Source: Chitinophagaceae bacterium
Lineage (GTDB): Bacteria; Bacteroidota; Bacteroidia; Chitinophagales; Chitinophagaceae
Reading direction: 5' to 3'
Assembly (NCBI GenBank): GCA_024508725.1
Contig: JANINS010000003.1
Coordinates: 930,001-994,000, forward strand
DNA length: 64,000 bases
Part shown: positions 17,026-25,518 of the stretch, piece after piece
Layout of the letters: every line of letters starts with the position of its first letter
How positions within the stretch are numbered: position 1 is the stretch's first letter
The notes under the pieces: generated by a model
What the model saw: the letters and a program-made list of their open reading frames with translations, nothing else
What the model was told of the DNA's origin: nothing
Databases searched by the model: none
Made by a program: the position numbers and the translations under genes

Positions 17026-17853
17026 TCAGGCTTTTGCTTCTGTAACTTTTCTACGTCGGCGTATGTATAAAACGAACGCTATTATCATGAATACAATAAT
17101 GAGCCATAACCATGAAAGGCTTATGATCTGCTGGAAAAAAGTTCCTTTTTTGGTATTGTCTTTCTCCAGCATCAGCAAACCAACATCCTGCGCCAGCTTT
17201 GAAAGCGCCGAAGAATCTGTTCCATCATAATAACCTCTTACAAGAAAATTCTTATCGAGCAATACAAACTTGGGAGAGTGAATGAAAGAAGTGTCAACAG
17301 ATCCGCCGCCTCTGTCTTCAACACCCATCTTTAGTTCGTTGATCGCAAAGTCGTAAATGTCTTTTTTTGGGCCTGTGAGAAACCACCAGTTATCGGGATT
17401 GGCGCTGAAACGATCTGCATAGGCTTTTAATACATGCACAGAATCATAAGCCGGATCAACAGTAAACGAAAGAAAATGTACGACAGATGAATCAACTTTT
17501 TTCGGCCCTTCTTTCTGCCTTGCAAAACTCGCCTGCAGTTTTTTCATATTGGCCGTCATCTTAGGACAAGGACCCAGGCAACGGGTGAACACAAAGTCTG
17601 CAATGATGATCTTGTTTTGTATATCGTACAGCTCAACGCTATCACCTAACTGGTTTACCAGACGAAAGTTTTCTGTACGATGCCATACAGTGTCAGAAAA
17701 ACGTTTTCCATCTTGTACCCCTTCGATAACATCATCAACATAATACTTTCTTGGCATCACAACAGTTCTTTCGCTGGCATACTTCACTGCCAGGTAACAA
17801 AGAACCGGTATCATGATCGCAACAAAAACAGTTAAGAAAGCTCTCTGGTTCAT
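17026..17853 (-). CDS. SCO family copper chaperone for cytochrome oxidase
   Basis: About 275 residues from ATG at 17853 (MNQRAFLTVFVAIMI). An in-frame ATG at 17904 would add 17 residues ahead of the hydrophobic anchor and looks less likely. An N-terminal membrane segment is followed by a thioredoxin fold with the copper-binding CxxxC motif (FTRCLGPCPKM) and the distal ligand His (SFIHSPKFVLLDKN). A second hydrophobic helix near the C-terminus (LSWLWLIIVFMIIAFVLYI) gives a double-anchored form. SCO proteins deliver copper to the CuA site of subunit II, here encoded by ctaC in the same cluster. Confidence 0.9.
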   Translation of the reverse strand: MNQRAFLTVFVAIMIPVLCYLAVKYASERTVVMPRKYYVDDVIEGVQDGKRFSDTVWHRTENFRLVNQLGDSVELYDIQNKIIIADFVFTRCLGPCPKMTANMKKLQASFARQKEGPKKVDSSVVHFLSFTVDPAYDSVHVLKAYADRFSANPDNWWFLTGPKKDIYDFAINELKMGVEDRGGGSVDTSFIHSPKFVLLDKNFLVRGYYDGTDSSALSKLAQDVGLLMLEKDNTKKGTFFQQIISLSWLWLIIVFMIIAFVLYIRRRRKVTEAKA

Positions 17854-17922
17854 AGTATGTATATATAAAAATCGTCCCGGCATAAGCAGCCAGGACGATC
17901 TCAAAAATATTACAGGAATGTA

Positions 17923-18390
17923 TTAATGACCTCCTCCGTGGCTGCCAGGATTTTCCGAAGATTTCTCCTGTGGCTTCACATCTTTCACATCATGCTTACC
18001 TTCTGTTGAGCCCTGGTGTGTTTTCTCTGTTGTTCTTTCTTTATAACCCGCATCATAAGTGTTTCTCAACTCTTTGAATGAGTTACCATCATACAGGAAA
18101 GCGATGATAAACCAAATGAACAATCCCAAAGGTACAACAATGGTCATGATCATGTTTCTTAACTCATGACCAAGGTGCATGAAATAAGAAACAATATAAA
18201 ATGCTTTGGCTAACATGAGGATGATGATAATTCCTTTTAGGAAATGACGAAGAAATCCTTCATCCTTTAACCACAGGTACATTCCAAATCCTATTGCCAA
18301 TTCAATTAGCGTTAACACCGATAGAATGATGGTGACCCGCCAGATTTCTTTTTTACCCGAATTAGTATCAGCATGTGCTGTATGTGCCAT
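17923..18390 (-). CDS. ctaF: Cytochrome c oxidase subunit IV family protein
   Basis: 155 residues with three membrane helices (about 20-41, 52-72 and 80-98) in the pattern of prokaryotic COX4 (FLKGIIIILMLAKAFYIVSYFMHLGHE). The C-terminal third is a charged, Lys/Glu/His-rich tail longer than in many homologues. The gene lies between cox3 and SCO in a typical Bacteroidota oxidase order. Confidence 0.88.
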   Translation of the reverse strand: MAHTAHADTNSGKKEIWRVTIILSVLTLIELAIGFGMYLWLKDEGFLRHFLKGIIIILMLAKAFYIVSYFMHLGHELRNMIMTIVVPLGLFIWFIIAFLYDGNSFKELRNTYDAGYKERTTEKTHQGSTEGKHDVKDVKPQEKSSENPGSHGGGH

Positions 18391-18411
18391 AATAATTAGT
18401 TGTGCAGTTTA

Positions 18412-19086
18412 TTAAACCAGATAAAACATTGTAAATACGAATACCCAAACAAGGTCTACGAAGTGCCAGTATAAACCTACTTTTTCGATCATAAGATAAT
18501 GACCTCTTCTCTCAAATACACCATTGATGGTCATTAACAAGACAATAATGTTGATCACAACTCCAGAGAATACGTGGAAGCCATGGAAACCGGTGATCGT
18601 AAAAAAGAAGTTGGTGAAATCCTGGTGACCAGTTGAGCCATCATGATTGGCAAAAGGATTGCTTCCCCACCATGCACCTTCATGATACAGGTGTGTCCAC
18701 TCCCATGCCTGGCAACTTAAGAAGGCTATACCACCGACGATCGTCCAGATCATATACTTAATTACGCCGGCTTTATCACCTCTATGACCTGCATGTACTG
18801 CTAACACCATTGTTACAGAACTAACGATGAGGATAAACGTCATCAAGCTCACAAACAACAGCGGAAGTCCATTACCCAGTCCAGGAAACGATTGGAAAAC
18901 TTCGTTAGGGTCAGGCCAGCCATTCGCTGAAAACCTTACCGTACCATAAGCAATTAGAAAAGCGCCAAAAGTAAAGGCATCACTCATCAGGAAGTACCAC
19001 ATCATCAATTTGCCATATTCCACATTGAATGGGCTACGGCCACCACTCCACCACTTAGTTCCTGTTGTTGTAACAGTTGTTGACAT
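18412..19086 (-). CDS. ctaE: Cytochrome c oxidase subunit III (copy 2)
   Basis: 224 residues with five to seven membrane helices. Subunit III features include MMWYFLMSDAFTFGAFLIAYG, the acidic FLSCQAWEWTHLYHEGA helix, ITGFHGFHVFSGVVINI and the C-terminal YWHFVDLVWVFVFTMFYLV. It is paralogous to the cox3 gene 80 bp upstream. Pairs of cox3-like genes are usual in Bacteroidota oxidase clusters. Confidence 0.92.
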   Translation of the reverse strand: MSTTVTTTGTKWWSGGRSPFNVEYGKLMMWYFLMSDAFTFGAFLIAYGTVRFSANGWPDPNEVFQSFPGLGNGLPLLFVSLMTFILIVSSVTMVLAVHAGHRGDKAGVIKYMIWTIVGGIAFLSCQAWEWTHLYHEGAWWGSNPFANHDGSTGHQDFTNFFFTITGFHGFHVFSGVVINIIVLLMTINGVFERRGHYLMIEKVGLYWHFVDLVWVFVFTMFYLV

Positions 19087-19166
19087 CTGGTTTTAGATAT
19101 TTGGTTCGCAAATTTATTCTCTACTATCTAATTACTACAGAAAACATGCATTTTTCTATAGTACAA

Positions 19167-19742
19167 TTACATCCAATTTAAAAAGATAAAAAGATACACC
19201 CAAAGCAGGTCTACGAAATGCCAGTACGTACCCATTATCTCAATTCCGGTGCTGCTATACACTTTCCTGTTGCCGATGTATGCTCTTAAGAACAATATTA
19301 TCAAAGCAATCACTCCACCCAATACGTGCAATCCATGCAGCCCGAAAATTATTCCTACAAAAGATGCCGAAGGATTGCTGTCATATCCAAACAGTGGCAT
19401 TCCACCTTCTTCGATCTTTCCAAATCCAATGAATTGAAGCACCACGAAAGCAATACCAAGCAGGGTTGTTAAACCAAGTAATGCTCTGTAACGGCTCATC
19501 TCTCTTGCCTTGAACGACTTTATTGAGAGGTGCATTGTTACACTACTTAAAATGATCGTTAATGTTGAGTACCAGAACACCGTTGGCAATTCAAACTCTA
19601 TCCACTGGCTATTGGCTTTCTTAACAATGTAAGCACTGGTTAAACCGGCAAACATCATTACGATCGATGCTAATGCAACCCACATGGTAAACTTATGTGG
19701 ATGCAATCTTTTTCTTTCCTGCGAAACACTCATATTCATCAT
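19167..19742 (-). CDS. ctaE: Cytochrome c oxidase subunit III (copy 1, short form)
   Basis: About 191 residues, five membrane helices. LHPHKFTMWVALASIVMMFA, FGLHGLHVLGGVIALI and GTYWHFVDLLWVYLFIFL identify the family. ATGs at 19742, 19739 and 19733 follow a GTG at 19745; I use 19742, and 19733 (MSVSQERK) is equally possible. The region just upstream, between this gene and ctaB, is occupied by the inverted-repeat-bounded four-helix-bundle element. Confidence 0.9.
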   Translation of the reverse strand: MMNMSVSQERKRLHPHKFTMWVALASIVMMFAGLTSAYIVKKANSQWIEFELPTVFWYSTLTIILSSVTMHLSIKSFKAREMSRYRALLGLTTLLGIAFVVLQFIGFGKIEEGGMPLFGYDSNPSASFVGIIFGLHGLHVLGGVIALIILFLRAYIGNRKVYSSTGIEIMGTYWHFVDLLWVYLFIFLNWM

Positions 19743-19750
19743 CACTTACT

Positions 19751-19783
19751 TAAAATTCCAGATTAAGAAAATTCCAAATTCCA
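19751..19783. repeat. Left inverted repeat of the four-helix-bundle element
   Basis: Outer TAAAATTCCA (19751-19760) and inner AAAATTCCAAATTCCA (19768-19783), separated by 7 bp. Both have exact inverted partners at 20160-20190. The inner repeat ends one base before the stop codon of the enclosed gene. Confidence 0.85.
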
Positions 19784-19784
19784 G

Positions 19785-20132
19785 TTAAGGAAGCTTATTG
19801 ATCATTGTAGTGAAAATCTTGCGAAGTTGAGTTGCCTCATCAACCAAAATTACACGTAAAGTATCCAACTCTTCATCGTCAAAAGTTTCACAAAGCCCTA
19901 AAAAGTGAATGCTCTCTTTGGCTTCCTTTCTGCACACTTTCAATCTGTACTTCAAATCTCCCTTACCTACATTTTCATTTGCCTCAATATAATTTGCTCC
20001 AACCGAGCCACTTGATCTTACTAATTGTTTAGAATCTTCAAAGTTTCCAATGTCTTTTTTTAGTTTCCGACAGAAAATCCTCACTTTTTTTCCAAACTGA
20101 AAACATCTTTCTTCCAACGGATGATCAAACAT
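19785..20132 (-). CDS. Four-helix-bundle protein (23S rRNA intervening-sequence protein family)
   Basis: 115 residues, strongly helical and charged, matching the S23/IVP-type four-helix-bundle family. Typical features are QLVRSSGSVGANYIEANE near residues 38-55, followed by YRLKVCRKEAKESIHFLGL. Relatives are encoded in 23S rRNA intervening sequences, and the accessory protein Avd of diversity-generating retroelements shares the fold. Known members bind nucleic acid; cellular function is unclear. It is out of place inside an oxidase operon, and its flanking inverted repeats argue for insertion as a unit. Confidence 0.88.
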   Translation of the reverse strand: MFDHPLEERCFQFGKKVRIFCRKLKKDIGNFEDSKQLVRSSGSVGANYIEANENVGKGDLKYRLKVCRKEAKESIHFLGLCETFDDEELDTLRVILVDEATQLRKIFTTMINKLP

Positions 20133-20159
20133 AAATTCAAGTTTAAGTCTGGTTCTCCT

Positions 20160-20190
20160 TGGAATTTGGAATTTTCCTTTTGGAATTTTA
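20160..20190. repeat. Right inverted repeat of the four-helix-bundle element
   Basis: Inner TGGAATTTGGAATTTT (20160-20175) and outer TGGAATTTTA (20181-20190), separated by 5 bp. They are exact complements of the left arms. The last three bases form the ctaB stop codon on the minus strand. Confidence 0.85.
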
Positions 20191-21156
20191 CCTGATTTTA
20201 TCCGCCAGTAACGCTAATAAAACAATCGGTAAATAAATATAACTGCTGAACATCACTCGTCTTGCAGACTTCACACTCATATCGCTGTACAATCTAACCG
20301 ACTGCACAACCATAAAAATGTTGGCAAACAAAACGATCCACATACTCAACGTTCCTGTTAATCCATAATAAAACGGCAATAAACCAACAGGTATCATCAA
20401 CACCGAATACATGATTGCCTGCAAAGCGGTGAACTTAGTTGGCCCTTTATCAGAAGGCAACAACTTAAATCCAACACGGCTGTAGTCTTGGTGAGCTACC
20501 CAGGCAATTGCCCAGAAATGCGGAAACTGCCACAGGAACTGAATTCCAAACAAAGCCCATCCGGCCATATTCGATATCTCTGCGCCATTCTCCAAAGTAA
20601 CAGTTGCAAAGGGGTTGATCACTCCTGTTCCTGCTACCCAGCCGATCAAACATGGTAAAGCACCAGGAAAAGCACCTACCAAAACTGCAATGCTGTTCAC
20701 CTTTTTTAATGGTGTGTATATATAAGCATACAGGAACAAGCTGAACAACGAAAGCAATGCAGAATCAAGGTTAAAGAAGTACCACATCATGGCAACTCCG
20801 GCTAAACCTGCAAGCAATGCAAAAGTGTATGCTTCCTGCTGGCTCATTCTACCAGCTGCAACAGGTCTTTTACCTGTTCTTTTCATCTGGGCATCTGTAT
20901 CTTTTTCTACAGCCTGGTTAATGGCATTCGCACTTCCTGTTACCAGCATTCCCGCTAAAAACAAAAGCCCGATCATTTTCCAGTTGAACTCCACAACTGT
21001 AGGAGCCAGCAAATAACAAATCACACAAGAGAAAACAACTGTGAAGCTTAAAGTGAACTTCATCAGCTGCATATAATCCTTCACCTTAGCTTTCATCGAA
21101 AACTCAAGCGAAGCATTCTCCTGTAAATCCGCTTTTGCCATCATACTCATTTTCAT
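20188..21156 (-). CDS. ctaB: Protoheme IX farnesyltransferase (heme O synthase)
   Basis: About 322 residues, a UbiA-type prenyltransferase with eight to nine membrane helices that converts heme B to heme O for the oxidase. The first Asp-rich motif is visible as NAINQAVEKDTDAQMKRTGK and the second conserved loop as YAYIYTPLKKVNSIAVLVGA. ATG 21156 (MKMSMMAKAD) is preferred to 21186, because the first ten residues of the longer frame would be encoded by the hairpin at 21171-21195. The stop codon lies in the terminal repeat of the adjacent inserted element. Confidence 0.92.
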   Translation of the reverse strand: MKMSMMAKADLQENASLEFSMKAKVKDYMQLMKFTLSFTVVFSCVICYLLAPTVVEFNWKMIGLLFLAGMLVTGSANAINQAVEKDTDAQMKRTGKRPVAAGRMSQQEAYTFALLAGLAGVAMMWYFFNLDSALLSLFSLFLYAYIYTPLKKVNSIAVLVGAFPGALPCLIGWVAGTGVINPFATVTLENGAEISNMAGWALFGIQFLWQFPHFWAIAWVAHQDYSRVGFKLLPSDKGPTKFTALQAIMYSVLMIPVGLLPFYYGLTGTLSMWIVLFANIFMVVQSVRLYSDMSVKSARRVMFSSYIYLPIVLLALLADKIR

Positions 21157-21170
21157 CCGCTCTTTAAAAC

Positions 21171-21195
21171 AATGCCCTGACTGCATCAGGGCATT
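21171..21195 (-). terminator. Perfect hairpin between ctaD and ctaB
   Basis: A 10-bp perfect stem (AATGCCCTGA / TCAGGGCATT) with a 5-base loop, followed on the minus strand by TTGTTTTAAAG. It could attenuate transcription or protect the 3' end of the act-ctaCD message. Because it precedes ctaB it should lower, not abolish, expression of the downstream genes, unless a promoter lies further down. Confidence 0.6.
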
Positions 21196-21243
21196 TATAT
21201 ATTCAAGGTTTCCACCTGTTTAAAAGATCGAAACCTTTAAGAA

Positions 21244-23058
21244 TTAGTGGTGATTGGTTTCGTTTGCACCAACCGGAGTTGTTTGTGGTATAAACTCCTG
21301 ACCATCCTTACCGTAATCGTATGCCCAACGATGTACTTCAGGAATTTCGCCAACCCAGTTACCATGACCAGGATTGATTGGAGTGGTCCACTCAAGTGTG
21401 GTAGCACCCCATGGATTCTGAGATCTTACTCTTCTTCCTTTAAATATTGAATAGAAGAAGTTGAATAAGAATAACAATTGCACAGCGAAAACGATCATAG
21501 CTACCAGGCTGATGAATTTATTCAGCTCAATAAATTGCTTGAAGCTTTCCCACTGGCTGTAGTCATAATAACGACGAGGCATACCGGCCAAACCTTCATA
21601 GTGCATAGGCCAGAAGATGAGATAAGCACCGATCATAGTTACCCAGAAGTGGATGTAACCCATTGTATTGTTCATATACCTGCCGTACATCTTAGGATAC
21701 CAGTGGTAGATACCGCAGAACATTCCGAACATACCGGCCACACCCATTACAATATGGAAGTGAGCGATAACAAAATATGTATCGTGCAGGTGAATATCCA
21801 AGGCTGAGTTACCAAGCCAGATACCTGTTAAACCACCAGAGATAAATAAGCTCACAAATCCGATGGCGAACAACATTCCCGGTGTAAATCGAATACTACC
21901 TCTCCAGATCGTGGTAAGCCAGTTAAATACTTTAATGGCAGAAGGAACAGCAATCAATAAAGTAAGTAATACGAAAATTGATCCTAAGAATGGATTCAAT
22001 CCGGTAACGAACATGTGGTGAGCCCAAACAAGGAATGCAAGTACAGTGATAGCGAAGAGAGAACCGATCATAGCCATATATCCGAATATCGGTTTCCTTG
22101 AGTTTACGGCCATCACTTCTGAAACCATTCCCATGGCCGGAAGAATAATGATGTATACCTCAGGATGGCCTAAGAACCAGAACAAGTGCTGGTAAAGTAC
22201 GGCATTACCACCTTCGTTAGGTAAAGCACCAACGTTATTGGTCGCAATAAAAATATCAGATAAATAGAAGCTCGTTCCAAAGTTTCTATCGAAGATCAAA
22301 AGAATAAAACCCGAAAGCAAAACAGGGAAAGACAATACTCCAAGAATAGCAGTGAAGAACAATGCCCAGATAGTCAGCGGCATTCTTGTCATGCTCATTC
22401 CTTTTGTACGCATATTAAGAATGGTAGCGATATAGTTCAAACCTCCTAATAATGACGATACAACGAATAAAGCCATAGCGATCAACCAGAGATCCATACC
22501 TACACCGGAACCAGGTTGAGCCGAAGCCAGTGCACTCAATGGAGGATAAGCTGTCCATCCACCACTAAACGGACCAGTTTCAACAAAGATCGATGATAAC
22601 ATCACCAAGCTTGCTGCAAGGAAAAACCAGTAACTCAACATGTTCAGCATTGGAGAGGCCATATCTCTTGCTCCAACCTGAAGAGGTATTAACAGGTTAG
22701 CGAAAGTTCCGCTCAGTCCGGCTGTTAATACAAAGAATACGAGTACTGTTCCGTGAATGGTAACGAGTGAATAATACGATTCAGCAGTGATCTGTCCTTT
22801 ATCGTTTACCCATTTACCCAAAAGGTCTTTCATCCAATGGAATTCAGCCTCAGGATATCCTAACTGGAAACGGAAAAGTACAGACATCAAACCACCAATG
22901 ATAGCCCAAACCATTCCTGTGATAAGGAATTGTTTAGCGATCATTTTATGATCCATGCTGAAGACATATTTTGATATAAAAGTCTCATGGTGATGATGCT
23001 CATGGTGAGCATCATGAGAATGTACGTCGTGTGAATGCAAAACAGCTTCGTTACTCAT
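21244..23058 (-). CDS. ctaD: Cytochrome c oxidase subunit I
   Basis: 604 residues, about twelve membrane helices. The catalytic core of the heme-copper oxidase is visible as HGTVLVFFVL (heme a ligand region), HPEVYIIILPAMG (CuB His and cross-linked Tyr), WAHHMF (two CuB His) and HDTYFVIAHFHIVMG (heme ligands). The N-terminal ~30 residues are His-rich (SHDAHHEHHHHETF), which is unusual and may bind metal. The start lies 20 bp downstream of ctaC. Confidence 0.96.
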   Translation of the reverse strand: MSNEAVLHSHDVHSHDAHHEHHHHETFISKYVFSMDHKMIAKQFLITGMVWAIIGGLMSVLFRFQLGYPEAEFHWMKDLLGKWVNDKGQITAESYYSLVTIHGTVLVFFVLTAGLSGTFANLLIPLQVGARDMASPMLNMLSYWFFLAASLVMLSSIFVETGPFSGGWTAYPPLSALASAQPGSGVGMDLWLIAMALFVVSSLLGGLNYIATILNMRTKGMSMTRMPLTIWALFFTAILGVLSFPVLLSGFILLIFDRNFGTSFYLSDIFIATNNVGALPNEGGNAVLYQHLFWFLGHPEVYIIILPAMGMVSEVMAVNSRKPIFGYMAMIGSLFAITVLAFLVWAHHMFVTGLNPFLGSIFVLLTLLIAVPSAIKVFNWLTTIWRGSIRFTPGMLFAIGFVSLFISGGLTGIWLGNSALDIHLHDTYFVIAHFHIVMGVAGMFGMFCGIYHWYPKMYGRYMNNTMGYIHFWVTMIGAYLIFWPMHYEGLAGMPRRYYDYSQWESFKQFIELNKFISLVAMIVFAVQLLFLFNFFYSIFKGRRVRSQNPWGATTLEWTTPINPGHGNWVGEIPEVHRWAYDYGKDGQEFIPQTTPVGANETNHH

Positions 23059-23078
23059 ATCTTCTGGTCTTTCGAAAA

Positions 23079-24188
23079 TTATTTAAGTTTCAGCTGAGCA
23101 GTTTGTGCACCTGCTTTTGCTGTCGTATCTACTTTCTTATTAGGATCAGCGTCAGGGAAAGCCGTGTAATAAGCCGGCTTCTGGTTCATCATCCAGGCAT
23201 CGAATTGCTCCTGTGTTACCACTACGATAGTTCCCTTCATTGAATAGTGACCGTTTCCGCACATTTGGTCACAAGCTATCTCGTAAGTAAAGTTTGGATT
23301 GCCTGTTTTCTCAGCCATTTCTTTAGTAGTGAACTGAGGTGTGAACCAAAGTGTTGTTGGCATACCAGGCACAGCATCCATTTTCATCCTGAAATGTGGT
23401 AAACCAACATCATGTATCACATCTCTTGCATTGATGATGAGCTTAACAGGTTTGCCTTTGATCAGATACATTGTTTGAGCTGCAAAGATGTCGTCAAAGT
23501 TGTGGGCATCTGCTTTAAAGTTCATATCCCTTGTACCGCCACGTGAATTCTTTACATGGATCGTGGTATCTCTCCAAACCTGGCCTAAGTTGTTACCAGC
23601 AGCTTCGTCGATCAAACGGAAATATTTCTTTCCAAAAACGCCATCTTTTCCCGGATAACGGAACATCCATGAGAATTGTTTACCGGTAACCTCAACCACC
23701 ATTGCATCTTTAGGAGCATCTCCTGTAAAAATGAACCAGTTTCTTAAACCAATAACAACCAGTACTGTTAAAGCGATAGCAGGAACAACAGTCCAGATGA
23801 TCTCTAATTTGTTGTTATGAGGGAAGAAGAACGGTTTGCGTTTATCAGTTTCCTGGTATTTATAAGCAAACCAGAAAAGAAGGATTTGAGTGATGATGAA
23901 TACGATCCCTGTTACAGCAAGCGTAACCCATAACATCTCATCCACTTTTTTTCCTTCAACACTTGCAGATTCGTGTGGCAGTAACGTTTTGTCGTAATAC
24001 AACTCATTACACCACCAAACACCGATGAGTCCCAAAACCAGGAAAGCAATCATCAGAAATCCGTTGATCTTGTTGTTCTGTTTACGGGATACTTCCTCTC
24101 CTTTTAATATAGATACATATTCGCTGGCTTTAGCGATCTGGAAGATCACCACGAATATTAAAACAATAACTGCTATTACAAAAAACAT
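23079..24188 (-). CDS. ctaC: Cytochrome c oxidase subunit II
   Basis: 369 residues. Two extra N-terminal membrane segments (~1-18 and ~42-62) precede the two canonical ones (~86-110 and ~130-150) and a periplasmic cupredoxin domain. The CuA site is present (CDQMCGNGHYSMKG, plus an upstream His in VIHDVGLPHFRMKMDAVPG). No CxxCH occurs, so this is not a caa3-type fused subunit; electrons probably come from a separate cytochrome or directly from the Act complex. Confidence 0.95.
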   Translation of the reverse strand: MFFVIAVIVLIFVVIFQIAKASEYVSILKGEEVSRKQNNKINGFLMIAFLVLGLIGVWWCNELYYDKTLLPHESASVEGKKVDEMLWVTLAVTGIVFIITQILLFWFAYKYQETDKRKPFFFPHNNKLEIIWTVVPAIALTVLVVIGLRNWFIFTGDAPKDAMVVEVTGKQFSWMFRYPGKDGVFGKKYFRLIDEAAGNNLGQVWRDTTIHVKNSRGGTRDMNFKADAHNFDDIFAAQTMYLIKGKPVKLIINARDVIHDVGLPHFRMKMDAVPGMPTTLWFTPQFTTKEMAEKTGNPNFTYEIACDQMCGNGHYSMKGTIVVVTQEQFDAWMMNQKPAYYTAFPDADPNKKVDTTAKAGAQTAQLKLK

Positions 24189-24237
24189 CGTATCTAAGTT
24201 TTAATCTGGTTCTCTATTGTTGTGCGCTACTACTTTA

Positions 24238-25488
24238 TTAAGTATGGTGAATGATACTTTCTTTGAGGAAAGGATGGTGTTTCGCCACAAGTGGTTTACT
24301 TGCCAATGCTCTGCTAACACCAAATATCATTATACCAACGAATAATCCCATAATTCCGAAATCAAACCACCAGTAATCTCCCCATGTAACATGAGTTGGA
24401 GAAATACTGCCGATGATCATTTGATAGAAATCCATCCAGTGACCGAACAGGATCAGCACTGCCATGAAAGTCATCAAAGTATAGTTACGCTTAGATCCTC
24501 TTCTCATCAGGATCAATAACGGACAAATAAAGTTGATAATCAGGTTCAGGAAGAAAATGCCTTTATAAGGACCTTTTACTCTATGCCAGAAGTAAACTGT
24601 TTCTTCAGGCTGGTTAGAATACCAGATCAACATGTATTGAGCAAACCACAGGTATGTCCAGAAGATCGAGAATGCAAACATGAACTTACCAATATCGTGA
24701 AGGTGTTCTTCGTTTACGATCTCGAGATATCCTTTGTTTTTGAGATAGATCACCCAGATAGCGATCAACGCCATACCTGCAACGAACGTACTTGCAAATG
24801 TGTACCAGCTGTACATGGTAGAATACCAGTGAGCATCGATACTCATATTCCAGAGCCAAGGCACTGTAGAACCAACAGTTAATGCAAACCAAACGATGAA
24901 AAGAGATGCACTCACTGTATTTCTCCAGATAAAGCTTGCGCCTTTTTCATTGTTCATGTGACCAGCATCTGCTTCAGCACTCAGCTTTCTCATTCTCCAG
25001 CCAAGTAAGCTCCACAAACCAATGGTTAACGTTGTCCAGATAACATAAAACGTAGGATTAAGAAATCCGAGCTTTCCTTTTAAGATCGGATCGCTTGCTG
25101 CTTCTTCACTATTCCAGTGATAGATATGTGTTCCAAAAAGAACCACCATCAGGATCACGAAAGTGATCACACCGAAAATAGGAACAAGGGTAGAGATCGC
25201 TTCAGAAACTCTTCTGAAAGCCATTTGCCAGCCACCCATTGCTAATGTTGTAGCACATATAAAGAACATTGCAGCATTGGTAATGAGCAGGAAGAACTCT
25301 GCATTATACATCAGCGTACCCCAGAAGATATGGCTGCCGGGAACTTCATGTCCACCATGTTCGCCACCACCATGATCTGCTCCTATAAAAATATAGCCGA
25401 GTATCAAAGCAAGTACCCCTATAGCCATCAGGCCGAAGGACCATGTTCTCATTTTACCCGGTGTTTCAAATCGTTCTCTAAGTGCCAT
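24238..25488 (-). CDS. actF: Alternative complex III, quinol-binding membrane subunit ActF
   Basis: 416 residues with about ten membrane helices, His/Gly-rich near residues 35-55 (GADHGGGEHGGHEVPGSH). It is similar in type to ActC/NrfD and belongs to the second integral-membrane subunit of ACIII, which replaces cytochrome bc1 in Bacteroidota and oxidises menaquinol. Recognisable stretches include HDIGKFMFAFSIFWTYLWFAQYM and GHWMDFYQMIIGS. It follows actE and precedes ctaC, the order expected for an ACIII-oxidase supercomplex. Confidence 0.92.
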   Translation of the reverse strand: MALRERFETPGKMRTWSFGLMAIGVLALILGYIFIGADHGGGEHGGHEVPGSHIFWGTLMYNAEFFLLITNAAMFFICATTLAMGGWQMAFRRVSEAISTLVPIFGVITFVILMVVLFGTHIYHWNSEEAASDPILKGKLGFLNPTFYVIWTTLTIGLWSLLGWRMRKLSAEADAGHMNNEKGASFIWRNTVSASLFIVWFALTVGSTVPWLWNMSIDAHWYSTMYSWYTFASTFVAGMALIAIWVIYLKNKGYLEIVNEEHLHDIGKFMFAFSIFWTYLWFAQYMLIWYSNQPEETVYFWHRVKGPYKGIFFLNLIINFICPLLILMRRGSKRNYTLMTFMAVLILFGHWMDFYQMIIGSISPTHVTWGDYWWFDFGIMGLFVGIMIFGVSRALASKPLVAKHHPFLKESIIHHT

Positions 25489-25518
25489 CGTTAAACTTTT
25501 ATGTCCAGTTAGTTTAAA

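Larger units (their letters stand above)
19751..20190. mobile_element. 440-bp inverted-repeat-bounded element carrying a four-helix-bundle gene
   Basis: The gene at 19785-20132 is bracketed by perfect 16-bp inverted repeats (AAAATTCCAAATTCCA at 19768-19783, its complement at 20160-20175) and an outer perfect 10-bp pair (TAAAATTCCA at 19751-19760, complement at 20181-20190). It sits exactly between ctaB and cox3, and the ctaB stop codon TAA is the first three bases of the outer repeat. If TA is taken as a duplicated target, precise removal restores AGG-TAA-GTA, so ctaB would still end at the same codon a few bases before cox3. No transposase is encoded, so movement would need a factor supplied elsewhere. 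Confidence 0.65.
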
